The position numbers and the translations under genes were made by a program. Of a DNA stretch of 64,000 nucleotides, positions 9,110 to 18,357 are shown one piece after another. The stretch's first letter is position 1; each line of letters begins with the position of its first letter. The notes beneath the pieces are model-generated. The model ran no database searches. It was not told the origin of the DNA and worked only from the letters and a program-made list of their open reading frames with translations. The DNA is from Vreelandella zhanjiangensis DSM 21076 (lineage in GTDB: Bacteria; Pseudomonadota; Gammaproteobacteria; Pseudomonadales; Halomonadaceae), in contig NZ_KB898648.1 in NCBI RefSeq assembly GCF_000377665.1, positions 62,001 to 126,000 on the forward strand, in the 5' to 3' direction.

Positions 9110-9208
9110 TTTTCTCTCTTTTAAAACTTAATTTTTAATATTTCTTATAAGATTTTTTATCAAAAAACTCATTGTACTTGCAAGATGTAATAAGTTTTAC
9201 TTTAAGCG
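9110..9208 (-). promoter_or_regulatory. leader/promoter region of the McrBC-like operon
   Basis: 99 bases of AT-rich DNA between dxs end and the NTPase start. Read on the minus strand it has TTGCAA followed after 18 bases by TAAAAA, a plausible weak -35/-10 pair, then a purine-rich ribosome site. This is the only non-coding room for an operon promoter. No operator-like palindrome is evident. Confidence 0.4.
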
Positions 9209-11119
9209 TCAAGGCAGCCGCTGGCGAATGGCGGCTTCGATGCCCGCGGCATCGAGGCCACAGTCACGCAGCAGTTCGTCTGGGGTGCCGTGCTCTACAA
9301 AGGTGTCGGGCAGGCCCAGATTGAGCACTTCTACCTGGACGCCTTCGGCGTTGAGCAGCTCGTTAACGGCACTTCCCGCGCCACCGGCAAGGACATTCTC
9401 TTCAAGCGTTACCAGAAGCTCATGCTCATCGGCGGCGTGGAGAACCGCGTCGCGGTCCAGCGGCTTGATGGAGCGCATATTGATATGCGTGGCGTTGAGC
9501 TTTTCGGCCACTTCAGCGGCTGCGGTGTTTAGGCTGCCAAACGCGAGTAGCGCAATGCGCACGCCGTCGCCTTGTGACTGGCGGCGTACCTCTGCCTGAC
9601 CAATCGGGAGCGATTCCAGGTGCTCAGGGATTGCCACGCCGGGGCCGGTGCCGCGTGGGTAGCGAACTGCCGCGGGGCCGGGGTGATGGTAGGCCGCGCT
9701 TAGCATGGCACGGCACTCGGCTTCATCGGCAGGGGCCAGAATGACCATGCCGGGTACGCAGCGTAAAAAGGACAGATCCATGCTGCCGTGGTGAGTGGGG
9801 CCATCTTCGCCGACAAGGCCCGCCCGGTCGATGGCAAAGGTGACGTCCAGGTTCTGCACCGCCACGTCATGAATCAGCTGGTCATAGCCGCGCTGCAAGA
9901 ACGTCGAGTAGATGGCCACCACCGGCTTCATGTCTTCACACGCCATGCCCGCCGCCAGCGTTACGGCGTGCTGTTCGGCAATCGCTACGTCAAAGTAGCG
10001 TGCCGGGTACTCCTTGGAGAAGCGAATCAGGTCGGAGCCTTCGCGCATGGCCGGGGTAATGCCCATCAGGCGTGAATCGCTTGCGGCCATATCGCACAGC
10101 CAGTCGCCGAATACGTTGCAGTACTTTTTCTTGGGGGCGGACGGCGCTTTGGGCGGCGGCGTGGGCGGCACGCTGGTTTTTTCAAGCTTGGTGATGGCGT
10201 GGTAGCCAATCTGATCCGCCTCGGCGGGTAGAAAGCCTTTACCCTTGCAAGTTTTGATATGCAGAAACTGTGGGCCATCCAGCTCGCGCATGTTGCGCAG
10301 CGTTTCGGTCAGCGCCTCAAGGTCGTGCCCGTCAATCGGGCCGATGTAGTGAAAGCCCATTTCCTCGAATAGCGTGGCGGGGCTGACCATGCCTTTCATA
10401 TGCTCTTCGGTGCGCTTGGCAATTTCTAGCGCGCCGGGCAGGTGAGAGAGTACTTTTTTGCCCTCTTCGCGCATTTTCAGGTAGGGCTTGCTCGACATCA
10501 TTCGGGCGAGGTAGGTCGCCAAGCCGCCGACGTTTTCCGAGATCGACATCTCGTTGTCGTTGAGCACGACCAGCATATTGGCATTGACGTGGCCTGCGTG
10601 GGCCAGTGCTTCAAAGGCCATGCCCGCCGTGAGCGCGCCGTCACCAATAATCGCGCAGACGCGGCGGTTATCGCCTTTGGCCTGGGCGGCCAGCGCCATG
10701 CCAAGCGCCGCGGAAATCGAGGTGCTCGAGTGGCCCACGCCAAAAGTGTCGTATTCGGATTCAGCGCGGCGTGGAAATGCCGCCAGGCCGCCGTGTTGGC
10801 GAATGCTGAGCATCGCCTCACGTCGGCCGGTGAGAATCTTGTGCGGGTAGGCCTGATGGCCCACATCCCATACCAAACGGTCCTTGGGCGTATGAAAGGC
10901 ATGGTGCAGGGCCACGCTCAGCTCTACCACCCCCAGACCTGCGCCAAAGTGGCCGCCGGAAACGCCTACGCTATAAAGCAGGTAGGCACGCAGCTCGTCA
11001 GCCAGCTGGGCAAGCTGCTGGGTATTCATGGCCCGCAGCGCAGCGGGATGATCAAAGGAGTCGAGCAGCGGCGTTGCCGGGCGCTCGCGGGGAATCTCGT
11101 CGAACAGCTTCATGGGCAT
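9209..11119 (-). CDS. dxs: 1-deoxy-D-xylulose-5-phosphate synthase
   Basis: 636 residues, normal length. Condenses pyruvate and glyceraldehyde 3-phosphate to DXP, the first step of the MEP isoprenoid pathway, using thiamine diphosphate. Visible: [12 protein letters not shown], the thiamine-binding GDGALTAGM to N-D-N-E-M-S-I-S, the transketolase central domain [18 protein letters not shown] with catalytic Glu, and [12 protein letters not shown]. The start ATG follows the ispA TAG with no gap; a second ATG two codons on is an alternative. Third gene of xseB-ispA-dxs, so prenyl diphosphate supply and DXP synthesis are co-expressed, as in many gammaproteobacteria. The foreign AT-rich insert begins directly after its stop. 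Confidence 0.97.
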   Translation of the reverse strand: MPMKLFDEIPRERPATPLLDSFDHPAALRAMNTQQLAQLADELRAYLLYSVGVSGGHFGAGLGVVELSVALHHAFHTPKDRLVWDVGHQAYPHKILTGRREAMLSIRQHGGLAAFPRRAESEYDTFGVGHSSTSISAALGMALAAQAKGDNRRVCAIIGDGALTAGMAFEALAHAGHVNANMLVVLNDNEMSISENVGGLATYLARMMSSKPYLKMREEGKKVLSHLPGALEIAKRTEEHMKGMVSPATLFEEMGFHYIGPIDGHDLEALTETLRNMRELDGPQFLHIKTCKGKGFLPAEADQIGYHAITKLEKTSVPPTPPPKAPSAPKKKYCNVFGDWLCDMAASDSRLMGITPAMREGSDLIRFSKEYPARYFDVAIAEQHAVTLAAGMACEDMKPVVAIYSTFLQRGYDQLIHDVAVQNLDVTFAIDRAGLVGEDGPTHHGSMDLSFLRCVPGMVILAPADEAECRAMLSAAYHHPGPAAVRYPRGTGPGVAIPEHLESLPIGQAEVRRQSQGDGVRIALLAFGSLNTAAAEVAEKLNATHINMRSIKPLDRDAVLHAADEHELLVTLEENVLAGGAGSAVNELLNAEGVQVEVLNLGLPDTFVEHGTPDELLRDCGLDAAGIEAAIRQRLP

Positions 11120-12010
11120 CTAGTGGTCGCGCTCGATCATATAGTGGGCTAATTCGGCCAAGGGCGCGGCTTTCTCGCCTAGCGGGGCGAGGGCGGCAAT
11201 GGCCTCGTCAATCAGGATGCGCGCCTTTTGCTGCGCGCCGTCAAGCCCTAAAAGGCTGGGATAAGTCGGCTTGGCGCGGGCAGCATCAGCGCCGGATGTT
11301 TTACCGAGCGTGAGGGTATCGCCTGTCACATCAAGAACATCATCGTGAATCTGGAAGGCTAGACCAATGGCGCGCGCGTAGCGAGTCAGGGCGTTTAAAC
11401 GCGGGTCGCTTTCATCGACGGCAATAAGCCCGCCCATGCGTACCGCCGCAACAATCAGCGCGCCGGTTTTATGGGCGTGCATATGCGCCAGAGCGTCCAC
11501 ATCGGGGTGGCCGCCTACCGCGGCGAGATCCAGCGCCTGGCCTGCCACCATGCCCTCACGGCCAGACGCCGTGGCGAGCGTGGTGATGAGGCTGCCAAGC
11601 CGTGGATGGGCGGTACGCGCCAGCACGTCAAAGGCCAGGGTTTGCAGCGCGTCACCCGCCAGAATCGCGGTGGCTTCGTCAAAGGCAATGTGTACTGTGG
11701 GCTGGCCGCGGCGCAGGTCGTCGTCATCCATGGCGGGTAAATCATCATGAATGAGCGAGTAGGCGTGAATCAGCTCAATGGCAGCAGCCGGGGCGTCAAG
11801 CTCTTCATCGCTTGCGCCAAGCGCCTGCCCGGCAAGGTAGACGAGCAGCGGGCGCAGGCGCTTGCCGCCCACCAGAAGCCCGTGGCGCATGGCATCATCC
11901 AGCCGGGTTACCACGGCGCGCTCGTTAAACAGGGCGTTAAGCGTGGCATCAACCCGCGTGTTGCTGATCGCGCGCAAGTCCGTCAGTGAGGCGGCGTGAG
12001 TCGCTACCAT
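11120..12010 (-). CDS. ispA: (2E,6E)-farnesyl diphosphate synthase
   Basis: 296 residues. Makes C15 farnesyl diphosphate from dimethylallyl or geranyl diphosphate plus isopentenyl diphosphate. First Asp-rich motif LIHDDLPAMDDDDLRRG at about 87-103, GGKRLRP for isopentenyl diphosphate binding at 48-54, and second Asp-rich motif QIHDDVLDVTGD. Its start overlaps the end of xseB by 7 bases and its stop abuts dxs, so the three are one operon. Typical IspA from the arrangement and the long DD(x4)D first motif; an 8-carbon or longer product cannot be fully excluded from sequence alone. Confidence 0.95.
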   Translation of the reverse strand: MVATHAASLTDLRAISNTRVDATLNALFNERAVVTRLDDAMRHGLLVGGKRLRPLLVYLAGQALGASDEELDAPAAAIELIHAYSLIHDDLPAMDDDDLRRGQPTVHIAFDEATAILAGDALQTLAFDVLARTAHPRLGSLITTLATASGREGMVAGQALDLAAVGGHPDVDALAHMHAHKTGALIVAAVRMGGLIAVDESDPRLNALTRYARAIGLAFQIHDDVLDVTGDTLTLGKTSGADAARAKPTYPSLLGLDGAQQKARILIDEAIAALAPLGEKAAPLAELAHYMIERDH

Positions 12011-12291
12011 GGGGGTGTCTCCTTACCCTCGTCAGCATCATCCTTGGGTGCTTCTGCATCGGCGAAGGGGGTAACGTTTAAGCGTCCTTCGCTGTCTTCG
12101 CTCAGCGCACGTACTTTCAGCTCGGCGGTATCCAGGCGCTGCTGCGCGTCGCGGGTTAACCGCACGCCCTGCTCGAAGGCGCCCAGCGCATCTTCCAATG
12201 AGAGCTCGCCTGATTCCAAGCGTTCTACGATGGTTTCCAGCTGTTCAACCGTGGCCGCAAAATCCTGCTGCGAGGGTGTGGTATCGCTCAT
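12004..12291 (-). CDS. xseB: exodeoxyribonuclease VII small subunit
   Basis: 95 residues. Small helical subunit that assembles in many copies with XseA to give exonuclease VII, which degrades single-stranded DNA. The FAATVEQLETIVERLESGELSLEDAL core and FEQGVRLTRDAQQRLD are the family signature. First gene of the xseB-ispA-dxs operon; overlaps ispA by 7 bases. The acidic, Lys-poor C-terminal tail (ADAEAPKDDADEGKE) is longer than in E. coli. Confidence 0.95.
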   Translation of the reverse strand: MSDTTPSQQDFAATVEQLETIVERLESGELSLEDALGAFEQGVRLTRDAQQRLDTAELKVRALSEDSEGRLNVTPFADAEAPKDDADEGKETPPW

Positions 12292-12551
12292 TGGTCAATG
12301 CCTACTGTTTTCTGGCGCCCCGTCAAAAGGCAGCGCGCGGGCCTGCAATGTAAACGTACAGTATACACCGAGGCCAGGGGGTGGCGTCTTCCCCAGCCTG
12401 CTTTCGGCGTGTGACTTGCACTGTTTTCATCTTGAAAACGCACACATTTCATCAGTTCACAAAGGCCTGAAAGGTATGCGGTGTGATACTATACGGCCTT
12501 CCGTTAACCGATACACGGCGCACGCCGCCGACCATAGAGGTTGATTCAGCC

Positions 12552-13796
12552 ATGGCCAAAACGTCCCTGGAAAAGAGCAAGATCAAAATCCTGCTACTCG
12601 AGGGCGTCCACCAGAGTGCGGTGGACAATTTTCACAACGCCGGATATGAAAATATCGAGCATCTACCGACATCGCTAGATGAAGCGTCGCTGATCGAGAA
12701 AATCCGTGATGTTCACTTTATCGGCATTCGCTCGCGTACCCAACTTAATGAGCGGGTATTTGCAGCGGCAGAGAAACTGGTCGGCGTTGGCTGTTTCTGT
12801 ATCGGTACCAATCAGGTAGATCTTGATGCGGCGCTAAAACGCGGTATTGCGGTGTTTAATGCGCCTTACTCCAACACTCGTTCCGTGGCGGAGCTGGTGC
12901 TGGCAGAAGCGATTATGCTGCTGCGTGGTATTCCCGAGAAAAATGCCCGTGCCCACCAGGGCGGCTGGCTGAAGTCGGCCAGCAACTCGCATGAAGCTCG
13001 CGGCAAAACCCTGGGTATTGTGGGTTACGGCAGTATCGGCGCGCAGCTTTCCGTGCTTGCCGAAGCGCTGGGCTTTAACGTTATCTATTACGACATCATC
13101 ACCAAGCTGGGTATGGGTAACGCAAGCCAGGTCGCCAACCTTGACGAGCTATTAAGCCGCTCGGATGTGGTTAGCCTGCACGTGCCGGATTTACCTTCTA
13201 CCCGCTGGATGATTGGCGCCAAAGAGATCGCCGCCATGAAGCCGGGCGCGATCTTCATCAATGCCTCGCGGGGTAGCGTAGTCGAAATCGAGCCGCTGGC
13301 GGACGCGATCAAGTCAGGCCATCTGAACGGTGCCGCCGTGGATGTATTCCCGGTTGAGCCCAAGGGCAACAACGAAGAGTTTGAAAGCCCGCTGCGCGGT
13401 CTTGAGAACGTGATTCTGACGCCGCATATCGGTGGTTCTACACTCGAAGCCCAGGAAAATATCGGCATCGAAGTGGCGGACAAGCTGACGACTTACTCGG
13501 ATAACGGCACCACGATTACCTCGGTCAACTTCCCCGAAGTGGCGCTGCCTGCGCATCCTGATAAGCACCGCTTGCTGCATATTCATGACAACGTGCCGGG
13601 CGTGCTGTCGCAGATCAACCGCGTGCTGTCGGAAAACGACATCAACATTTCCGGCCAGTACCTGCAAACCAACGATAAGGTCGGCTACGTGGTCATTGAT
13701 GTCGACAAGGCTTATGGCCCGCAGGCGCTGGAAGCCTTGAAGCAGGTAGAGCATACGCTGAAAATCCGTGCGCTTTACTCGGCGCACAATAGCTAG
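12552..13796 (+). CDS. serA: D-3-phosphoglycerate dehydrogenase
   Basis: 414 residues (E. coli SerA 410). Oxidises 3-phosphoglycerate to phosphohydroxypyruvate, the first step of serine synthesis. NAD-binding GIVGYGSIGAQL at mid-protein, catalytic Arg/Glu/His arrangement typical of D-2-hydroxyacid dehydrogenases (NASRGSVVEI, FPVEPKGN, LTPHIGGST), and a C-terminal ACT domain from HRLLHIHDNVPGVLSQ for serine feedback. I start at the ATG at 12552 with MAKTSLEKSKIKILLLEG; an in-frame start further upstream would run into non-conserved sequence. GAGG lies near -12. Monocistronic, ended by the hairpin at 13851. Confidence 0.97.
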   Translation: MAKTSLEKSKIKILLLEGVHQSAVDNFHNAGYENIEHLPTSLDEASLIEKIRDVHFIGIRSRTQLNERVFAAAEKLVGVGCFCIGTNQVDLDAALKRGIAVFNAPYSNTRSVAELVLAEAIMLLRGIPEKNARAHQGGWLKSASNSHEARGKTLGIVGYGSIGAQLSVLAEALGFNVIYYDIITKLGMGNASQVANLDELLSRSDVVSLHVPDLPSTRWMIGAKEIAAMKPGAIFINASRGSVVEIEPLADAIKSGHLNGAAVDVFPVEPKGNNEEFESPLRGLENVILTPHIGGSTLEAQENIGIEVADKLTTYSDNGTTITSVNFPEVALPAHPDKHRLLHIHDNVPGVLSQINRVLSENDINISGQYLQTNDKVGYVVIDVDKAYGPQALEALKQVEHTLKIRALYSAHNS

Positions 13797-13850
13797 GTTT
13801 TACAGCGACGAGGCTTGGCAACAACGTAAAATGCCTGGCTGATGGCATAA

Positions 13851-13878
13851 AAAACGGCTCCCGAATGGGAGCCGTTTT
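13851..13878. terminator. bidirectional terminator between serA and pirin gene
   Basis: 12-base perfect stem AAAACGGCTCCC with its complement, GAAT loop, flanked by A and T runs on both sides, so it can end transcription from serA (plus) and from the convergent pirin gene (minus). Confidence 0.9.
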
Positions 13879-13896
13879 GGTTAGTAAGGCTGACGA

Positions 13897-14586
13897 TCAG
13901 GCAAGATCAAACAGCAGCACTTCGCTTTTATCCCTGCCGGTCACGCTGATGGCGTCGCCAGGCTGGAACGCGGCGGCATCGCCGGTGCTGAGCTGTTCGC
14001 CATTGACCTCTACCGCCCCTTTTACCACATGCAGCCAGGCGTAGCGTGTGGCAGGCGTTTCTAGGCTTTGGTCTGCGTCAAAGGAGCCAGCGTAAAGGTT
14101 AACGTCCTGGTTGAGGCTAACCGAGCCTTCACGGCCCTCTTCCGAGGCCACTAAGCGCCACTGGCCTTGCCTTTCAGCCGCCGGGAAGGGCTTCTGTTCG
14201 TAGCTGGGTGCAATGCCAAGCGCTTTGGGCTCAATCCAGATCTGCAAGAAGTGCAGCCCGCTCTCTTTGGAGTGATTGAACTCACTGTGCAGCACGCCGG
14301 TACCGGCGGACATACGCTGTACATCACCTGGGCGCATAACCTCGCCGTTGCCCATGTTGTCTTTGTGCTCCATTTCGCCTTCCAGCACATAGGAGATAAT
14401 CTCCATATCGCGGTGCGGATGGGCGCCAAAGCCATGACCGCCGTCAACGCGGTCCTCGTTGATCACCCGCAGGGCGCGAAAGCCCATATGTTTGGGGTCA
14501 TGGTAGTTGGCAAACGAGAACGTGTGGTAGGAACGAAGCCAGCCGTGGTCTGCATAACCTCTTTCACCCGCGCGACGAATTTTCAT
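13897..14586 (-). CDS. pirin family protein (YhhW-like)
   Basis: 229-residue bicupin. The N-terminal cupin has the metal-binding set GAHPHRDMEII, VLHSEFNHS (His, His, His, Glu) as in E. coli YhhW, which shows quercetin 2,3-dioxygenase activity in vitro. The C-terminal cupin (YAWLHVVKGAVEVNGEQLSTGDAAAF) lacks the metal ligands. Physiological substrate is unknown. Start ATG follows GGGAGC. Divergent from trhO across 254 bases that include a perfect 7-base inverted repeat. Confidence 0.92.
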   Translation of the reverse strand: MKIRRAGERGYADHGWLRSYHTFSFANYHDPKHMGFRALRVINEDRVDGGHGFGAHPHRDMEIISYVLEGEMEHKDNMGNGEVMRPGDVQRMSAGTGVLHSEFNHSKESGLHFLQIWIEPKALGIAPSYEQKPFPAAERQGQWRLVASEEGREGSVSLNQDVNLYAGSFDADQSLETPATRYAWLHVVKGAVEVNGEQLSTGDAAAFQPGDAISVTGRDKSEVLLFDLA

Positions 14587-14701
14587 TTTTTTGCTCCCAG
14601 CCGTGTTTAATAAATAGCTGCTGAAGGAATAGCTGTTGAAGGAATGAACTCAATATACGCCTGTAATCGCGCCGCGTCGGGCGAAGGTTTCTGCATGATA
14701 A

Positions 14702-14718
14702 CGTCGATTAAATCGACG
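14702..14718. promoter_or_regulatory. inverted repeat, candidate operator between pirin gene and trhO
   Basis: CGTCGATTAAATCGACG: two perfect 7-base arms around TAA, located about 115 bases from the pirin start and 123 from trhO. Size and AT-centred symmetry suit a dimeric regulator; which one is not known. Confidence 0.4.
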
Positions 14719-14840
14719 AATTTATAGGGAGGTGACCTGCGTCAATCTGGCAGGATTCAAGCATTACGCCGTTTGCGTTAGACTATGCGCGTTTATTAAC
14801 CCGGTCCGCCCTTTGCGAGGGCGACTACCTGGAGCTTGTC

Positions 14841-15848
14841 ATGTCTACCCCTGTTTCTGAAACTATCTCAAAAACTATCTCTCAAACGATCTCTCAAACG
14901 ATCTCTGAATCTGGCGATACGCCGCGTATTGTCGTCGCGGCGCTGTATAAGTTCGTCACCCTGAATGACTTTGAGGCGTTGCGTGAGCCGCTGCGCCAGG
15001 CCATGGTCGATAACGATGTCAAAGGTACCTTACTGCTGGCTAAAGAAGGTATCAACGGCACCGTAGCGGGCACACGCGAAGGCATTGATGCTTTGCTTGC
15101 TTGGCTGACTGCCGACCCGCGCCTGACCGATATCGACCATAAAGAGTCTTACTGCGACGAGCACCCGTTCTACCGCACCAAGGTCAAGCTCAAGCGTGAG
15201 ATCGTGACGCTTGGCGTGCCGGGTATCGACCCTAACGATACCGTAGGCACCTACGTTGAGCCTGAAAACTGGAACGACATAATTTCCGACCCGGAAGTCC
15301 TGGTGATCGATACCCGCAACGATTACGAAGTGGCGATTGGCAGCTTCGAAGGCGCGGTTGACCCAAAGACCACCACGTTCCGTGAGTTTCCCGAGTACGT
15401 GCGCGAGCACTACAACCCGGAGAAGCACAAGAAAGTCGCCATGTTCTGCACCGGCGGCATTCGCTGCGAAAAAGCCTCCAGTTTTATGCTCAAAGAGGGC
15501 TTTGACGAGGTTTACCACCTCAAGGGCGGCGTGCTGAATTACCTGGAAAAAGTCCCTGAAGAAAAGTCTCTGTGGCGCGGCGAGTGCTTTGTGTTTGATA
15601 ACCGGGTAGCAGTCCGCCACGACCTGAGCGAAGGCTCCTTTGAGCAGTGCCACGCTTGCCGCATGCCGATTTCCGAGGAGGACATGCAGTCCAGTGCCTA
15701 TGAGCCGGGGATCAGCTGCCCGCACTGCATTGACTCTTTGCCTGAGAAAACCCGCGCGGCCGCCCGCGAGCGCCAGCGCCAGATCGAGCTTGCCAAGGAG
15801 CGCGGCCAGCCCCATCCGTTAGGCTACAACCATCGCGAAAAAGCTTAA
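14841..15848 (+). CDS. trhO: tRNA uridine(34) hydroxylase TrhO (rhodanese-related)
   Basis: 335 residues. Hydroxylates U34 of certain tRNAs to 5-hydroxyuridine in an oxygen-dependent way, a step toward cmo5U/mo5U wobble modification. N-terminal YceA-type domain (ALYKFVTL... [17 protein letters not shown]), a rhodanese domain with the active loop CTGGIRCEK (Cys203, Cys209), and a C-terminal cysteine-rich part ([15 protein letters not shown]). The first 26 residues are an unusual TISQ-type repeat that does not belong to the family core. GGAG lies at a good distance from the ATG. Single gene, followed by a hairpin. Confidence 0.95.
   Translation: MSTPVSETISKTISQTISQTISESGDTPRIVVAALYKFVTLNDFEALREPLRQAMVDNDVKGTLLLAKEGINGTVAGTREGIDALLAWLTADPRLTDIDHKESYCDEHPFYRTKVKLKREIVTLGVPGIDPNDTVGTYVEPENWNDIISDPEVLVIDTRNDYEVAIGSFEGAVDPKTTTFREFPEYVREHYNPEKHKKVAMFCTGGIRCEKASSFMLKEGFDEVYHLKGGVLNYLEKVPEEKSLWRGECFVFDNRVAVRHDLSEGSFEQCHACRMPISEEDMQSSAYEPGISCPHCIDSLPEKTRAAARERQRQIELAKERGQPHPLGYNHREKA
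14862..14909 (+). repeat. 12-base in-frame tandem repeat at trhO N-terminus
   Basis: Four imperfect 12-base units, ACTATCTCAAAA, ACTATCTCTCAA, ACGATCTCTCAA, ACGATCTCTGAA, encode Thr-Ile-Ser-(Lys/Gln/Glu) four times. Copy number change by slippage keeps the frame. Confidence 0.9.
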
Positions 15849-15876
15849 CGCCTAATCTAAGGCTTAACGTTAAGCT

Positions 15877-15898
15877 GGCGGCCACGTTCGTGGTCGCC
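15877..15898 (+). terminator. probable trhO terminator hairpin
   Basis: GGCGGCCACG pairs with CGTGGTCGCC (one G-T pair) and is followed by a short TTT. Weak U tract, so only a probable intrinsic terminator. Confidence 0.5.
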
Positions 15899-15973
15899 TT
15901 TGGTCGTAAACATCCCGTTTCTGACGTTTGAGGCACTAGACTGAAGCTTATTCAGCTTATCTAGGGGCCTCCT

Positions 15974-16774
15974 ATGCCTGTTTCTTGTGATACTTCGGCG
16001 ACCGAGCTACTGCTTCGCGATGACCAGCAGGGCGTGACCACGCTCACGCTCAATACCCCCAAGCGATTCAACACGCTTTCCGAGCAGATGCTTGAGGCGC
16101 TAGAGGCGGCGCTTGCAGAGATTGCCCACGATGAGCAGGTGCGCTGCGTGGTGCTAGCAGCCAACGGTAAAGCCTTCTGCGCCGGGCACGATTTAAAGCA
16201 GATGCGCGCCAACCCGGATAGAGCCTACCATCAGGCGCTTTTTGCCCGCTGTAGCCAGGTGATGCAGGCTATCGTCCATTGCCCGGTTCCGGTGATTGCC
16301 AAGGTGCAGGGCCTTGCCACCGCCGCTGGGTGTCAGCTCGTTGCCAGCTGCGATTTAGCCGTTGCCGCGCAGAGCGCCCGGTTTGCGGTGTCGGGAATTA
16401 ATCTAGGCCTTTTCTGTTCAACACCGGCCGTGGCGTTATCGCGCAACGTGCCCCGTAAGCGGGCGATGGAAATGCTCCTGACCGGTGAGTTCATCAGCGC
16501 TACCCAGGCGGCTGAATGGGGCTTGATCAATCGGGTTGCCGAGGATGCGGCACTCGACGACGCCGTTCAGGCGCTGACCGAGAGTATTTGCGCCAAAAGT
16601 GCCGTGGCGGTGAAAACTGGAAAGGCCATGTTCGCGCGCCAGCTGGCCATGCCGCTGGATGAAGCTTACGCATTTGCCGGAGAAACCATGGCCTGCAATA
16701 TGCAAACGCTTGACGCTGCAGAAGGCATTGATGCGTTTATCGACAAGCGTCCACCGCGTTGGCAACACCGCTAG
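15974..16774 (+). CDS. enoyl-CoA hydratase/isomerase family protein
   Basis: 266-residue crotonase-fold enzyme. Oxyanion-hole segments AFCAGHDLKQM and ATAAGCQLVASCDLAVA are clear. Where mitochondrial-type hydratases carry catalytic Glu residues, this protein has Gln/Cys (AAGCQLVASCD), so the second position is not the canonical Glu; it resembles the ECHDC3-like subgroup whose reaction is uncertain. Ends with the common family tail AFIDKRPPRWQHR. Upstream of an IclR regulator in the same direction with a 132-base gap. Confidence 0.9.
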   Translation: MPVSCDTSATELLLRDDQQGVTTLTLNTPKRFNTLSEQMLEALEAALAEIAHDEQVRCVVLAANGKAFCAGHDLKQMRANPDRAYHQALFARCSQVMQAIVHCPVPVIAKVQGLATAAGCQLVASCDLAVAAQSARFAVSGINLGLFCSTPAVALSRNVPRKRAMEMLLTGEFISATQAAEWGLINRVAEDAALDDAVQALTESICAKSAVAVKTGKAMFARQLAMPLDEAYAFAGETMACNMQTLDAAEGIDAFIDKRPPRWQHR

Positions 16775-16906
16775 CGCCTATTCGTCGTTCGCCTCTATCC
16801 GTCGCTAACGCATCTCCGCTATTAGTGGAATCCGTTTCCGTAAACGCGACAGCAGCTATGACAGCGCGTTATCCTGTTGCTCTTTGCGCCTTCAGGAGAG
16901 AGCAGG

Positions 16907-17734
16907 GTGAGTGAAGCCAAGCGTAGGACGGTTGGGCGTCCGGCAAGCGCCGCCAAAGCGGGCGGCGGGCATAGCCAGTCTCTGGTACGGGGCTTAACGT
17001 TATTGGAGTATTTAGCGGCGAGTCCTCTGGGGCTTGCACTGTCGGACGTGGCCGAGAAAGCTGATTTAGCCCCTTCCACCACCCACCGTCTGCTCCAGGC
17101 CTTGCAGAGTCAGGGCTTTGTGACCCAGGAGAACGAACAGGGGCTGTGGCGCATTGATGTCAAAACCTTTCGCATCGGTAACAGCTTTCTAGAAGCCCGC
17201 GATGTGGTGGCGTCAAGCCGGCCTTTCCTGCGCCGATTAACCAGCGAAACCGGCGAAACCGCTAACCTGGGTATTCGCGACGGTGATACGGCGGTGTTTC
17301 TCGCCCAGCACGAATCACCTCAAATGATGCGCATGATTACCCGCTTAGGGTCGCGTGCGCCTCTGCATGCCTCTGGTGTTGGTAAAGCGCTGTTAGCATG
17401 GATGCCCGCTGATGAGCGCGCCCGCTTTCTGGATAACCGCGAACTCGCCCGCGTGACTGAAAACACGCTGTGTCACCCCGACGCACTGCTTGCAGAAATG
17501 CAGCAGGTCGAGCAACAGGGGTTTGCCTGCGACCGTGAAGAGCATGCCATTGGCCTGCACTGTGTGGCGGCCTGCATTTACGATGAGCACGCCACGCCGC
17601 TGGCGGCCATTTCCGTTTCAGGCCCCGTGGCGCGCATTCCTGAATCGCGCCTACTGGCGCTGGGCGCGCTGGTGCGCCAAGTGGCTGATGAGATCACCAA
17701 TCAGCTAGGCGGCCAGGTGCCGCGTTCATCGTAA
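16907..17734 (+). CDS. IclR family transcriptional regulator
   Basis: 275 residues from a GTG start chosen because AGGAGAG lies 6 bases upstream; a TTG ten codons earlier is less likely. N-terminal winged helix (SLVRGLTLLEYLAASPLGLALSDVAEKADLAPSTTHRLLQALQSQGFV) and C-terminal effector domain with the conserved SRAPLHASGVGKALLAWMP and a Cys-containing REEHAIGLHCVAA. IclR regulators bind small acids and control nearby catabolic genes; the adjacent hydratase gene is a candidate target. The N-terminal tail is basic (KRRTVGRPASAAKAGGG). Confidence 0.93.
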   Translation: MSEAKRRTVGRPASAAKAGGGHSQSLVRGLTLLEYLAASPLGLALSDVAEKADLAPSTTHRLLQALQSQGFVTQENEQGLWRIDVKTFRIGNSFLEARDVVASSRPFLRRLTSETGETANLGIRDGDTAVFLAQHESPQMMRMITRLGSRAPLHASGVGKALLAWMPADERARFLDNRELARVTENTLCHPDALLAEMQQVEQQGFACDREEHAIGLHCVAACIYDEHATPLAAISVSGPVARIPESRLLALGALVRQVADEITNQLGGQVPRSS

Positions 17735-17746
17735 GCGCCTGTTAAT

Positions 17747-18181
17747 ATGCTGAGTCTTTTCCTGGTGGCCCTGGCAAGCGCGACACTCTTGCCGGGCGGC
17801 TCCGAGGTGTGGCTTGCTCGGCTTTGGTGCCTGGGCGAGCCTGCCGTGCTGCTGTGGGTTGTAGCTACCGCAGGCAATACGCTGGGGAGTCTGGTCAATG
17901 TGGCCATGGGCCGCTACGCGCGTCAGTTTCAGCATCGGCGCTGGTTTCCCGCATCGGCCAAAAGTCTGGCGCGGGCCGAGCGCTGGTATCACAAGTTGGG
18001 GGAAGCAAGCCTGCTGCTTTCCTGGGTGCCGGTGATTGGCGACCCGCTGACGGTGCTGGCCGGTCTATTTCGACTGCCCTGGTGGCGTGCTTTTCTATGG
18101 ATTGTAGTGGCAAAAGGTGCTCGCTACGCGATAGTGCTGGGCCTTGCGAACCAGTGGCTGTTACCGCTCTGCAAGGCCTGA
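17747..18181 (+). CDS. YqaA/DedA family membrane protein
   Basis: 144 residues, hydrophobic with about four membrane segments. The SNARE-associated/DedA-type core is visible in LLPGGSEVWL, NTLGSLVNVAMGR and the WVPVIGDPLTVLAGLFRLPWWRAF re-entrant loop (G-D-P with following Arg). Similar E. coli YqaA is about the same length; DedA-type proteins are tied to lipid carrier recycling, but the exact role of YqaA is not known. It starts 12 bases after the IclR stop without a strong ribosome site, suggesting coupling. Confidence 0.85.
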   Translation: MLSLFLVALASATLLPGGSEVWLARLWCLGEPAVLLWVVATAGNTLGSLVNVAMGRYARQFQHRRWFPASAKSLARAERWYHKLGEASLLLSWVPVIGDPLTVLAGLFRLPWWRAFLWIVVAKGARYAIVLGLANQWLLPLCKA

Positions 18182-18357
18182 CCGGCATGCAAAACCTCAC
18201 ACCGGCTTTCAATCTGCATCCATACCTGGTTCATGTTCCCATGTTACCCTGTGCGCTTTTACACGCTATCGATATGCAGTGCGTGTGCATTATGGTTTGC
18301 ATAAAGTGGGCCAACCGTTAGATTTAAGTAAGCATTTACCCAAAGGGAGGTTGAGGT

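Larger units (their letters stand above)
4650..9205. other. AT-rich genomic island with McrBC-like pair
   Basis: Between the small winged-helix gene and dxs the composition falls from GC-rich to about 30% GC by eye over some 4.5 kb, with both island genes on the minus strand. The edges are sharp: GC-rich sequence stops near 4645 and resumes in the dxs 3' end at about 9206. No integrase, transposase, tRNA or obvious flanking direct repeat is visible, so the mode of insertion is unclear. The flanks (YdeP locus, dxs operon) look like ordinary core genes, so this looks like a compact defence-gene insertion. Confidence 0.8.

Noticed and set aside
10442..11152. 236-codon plus-strand frame over dxs
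   Set aside because: Antisense to dxs, no family resemblance; arises from GC-rich codon structure.
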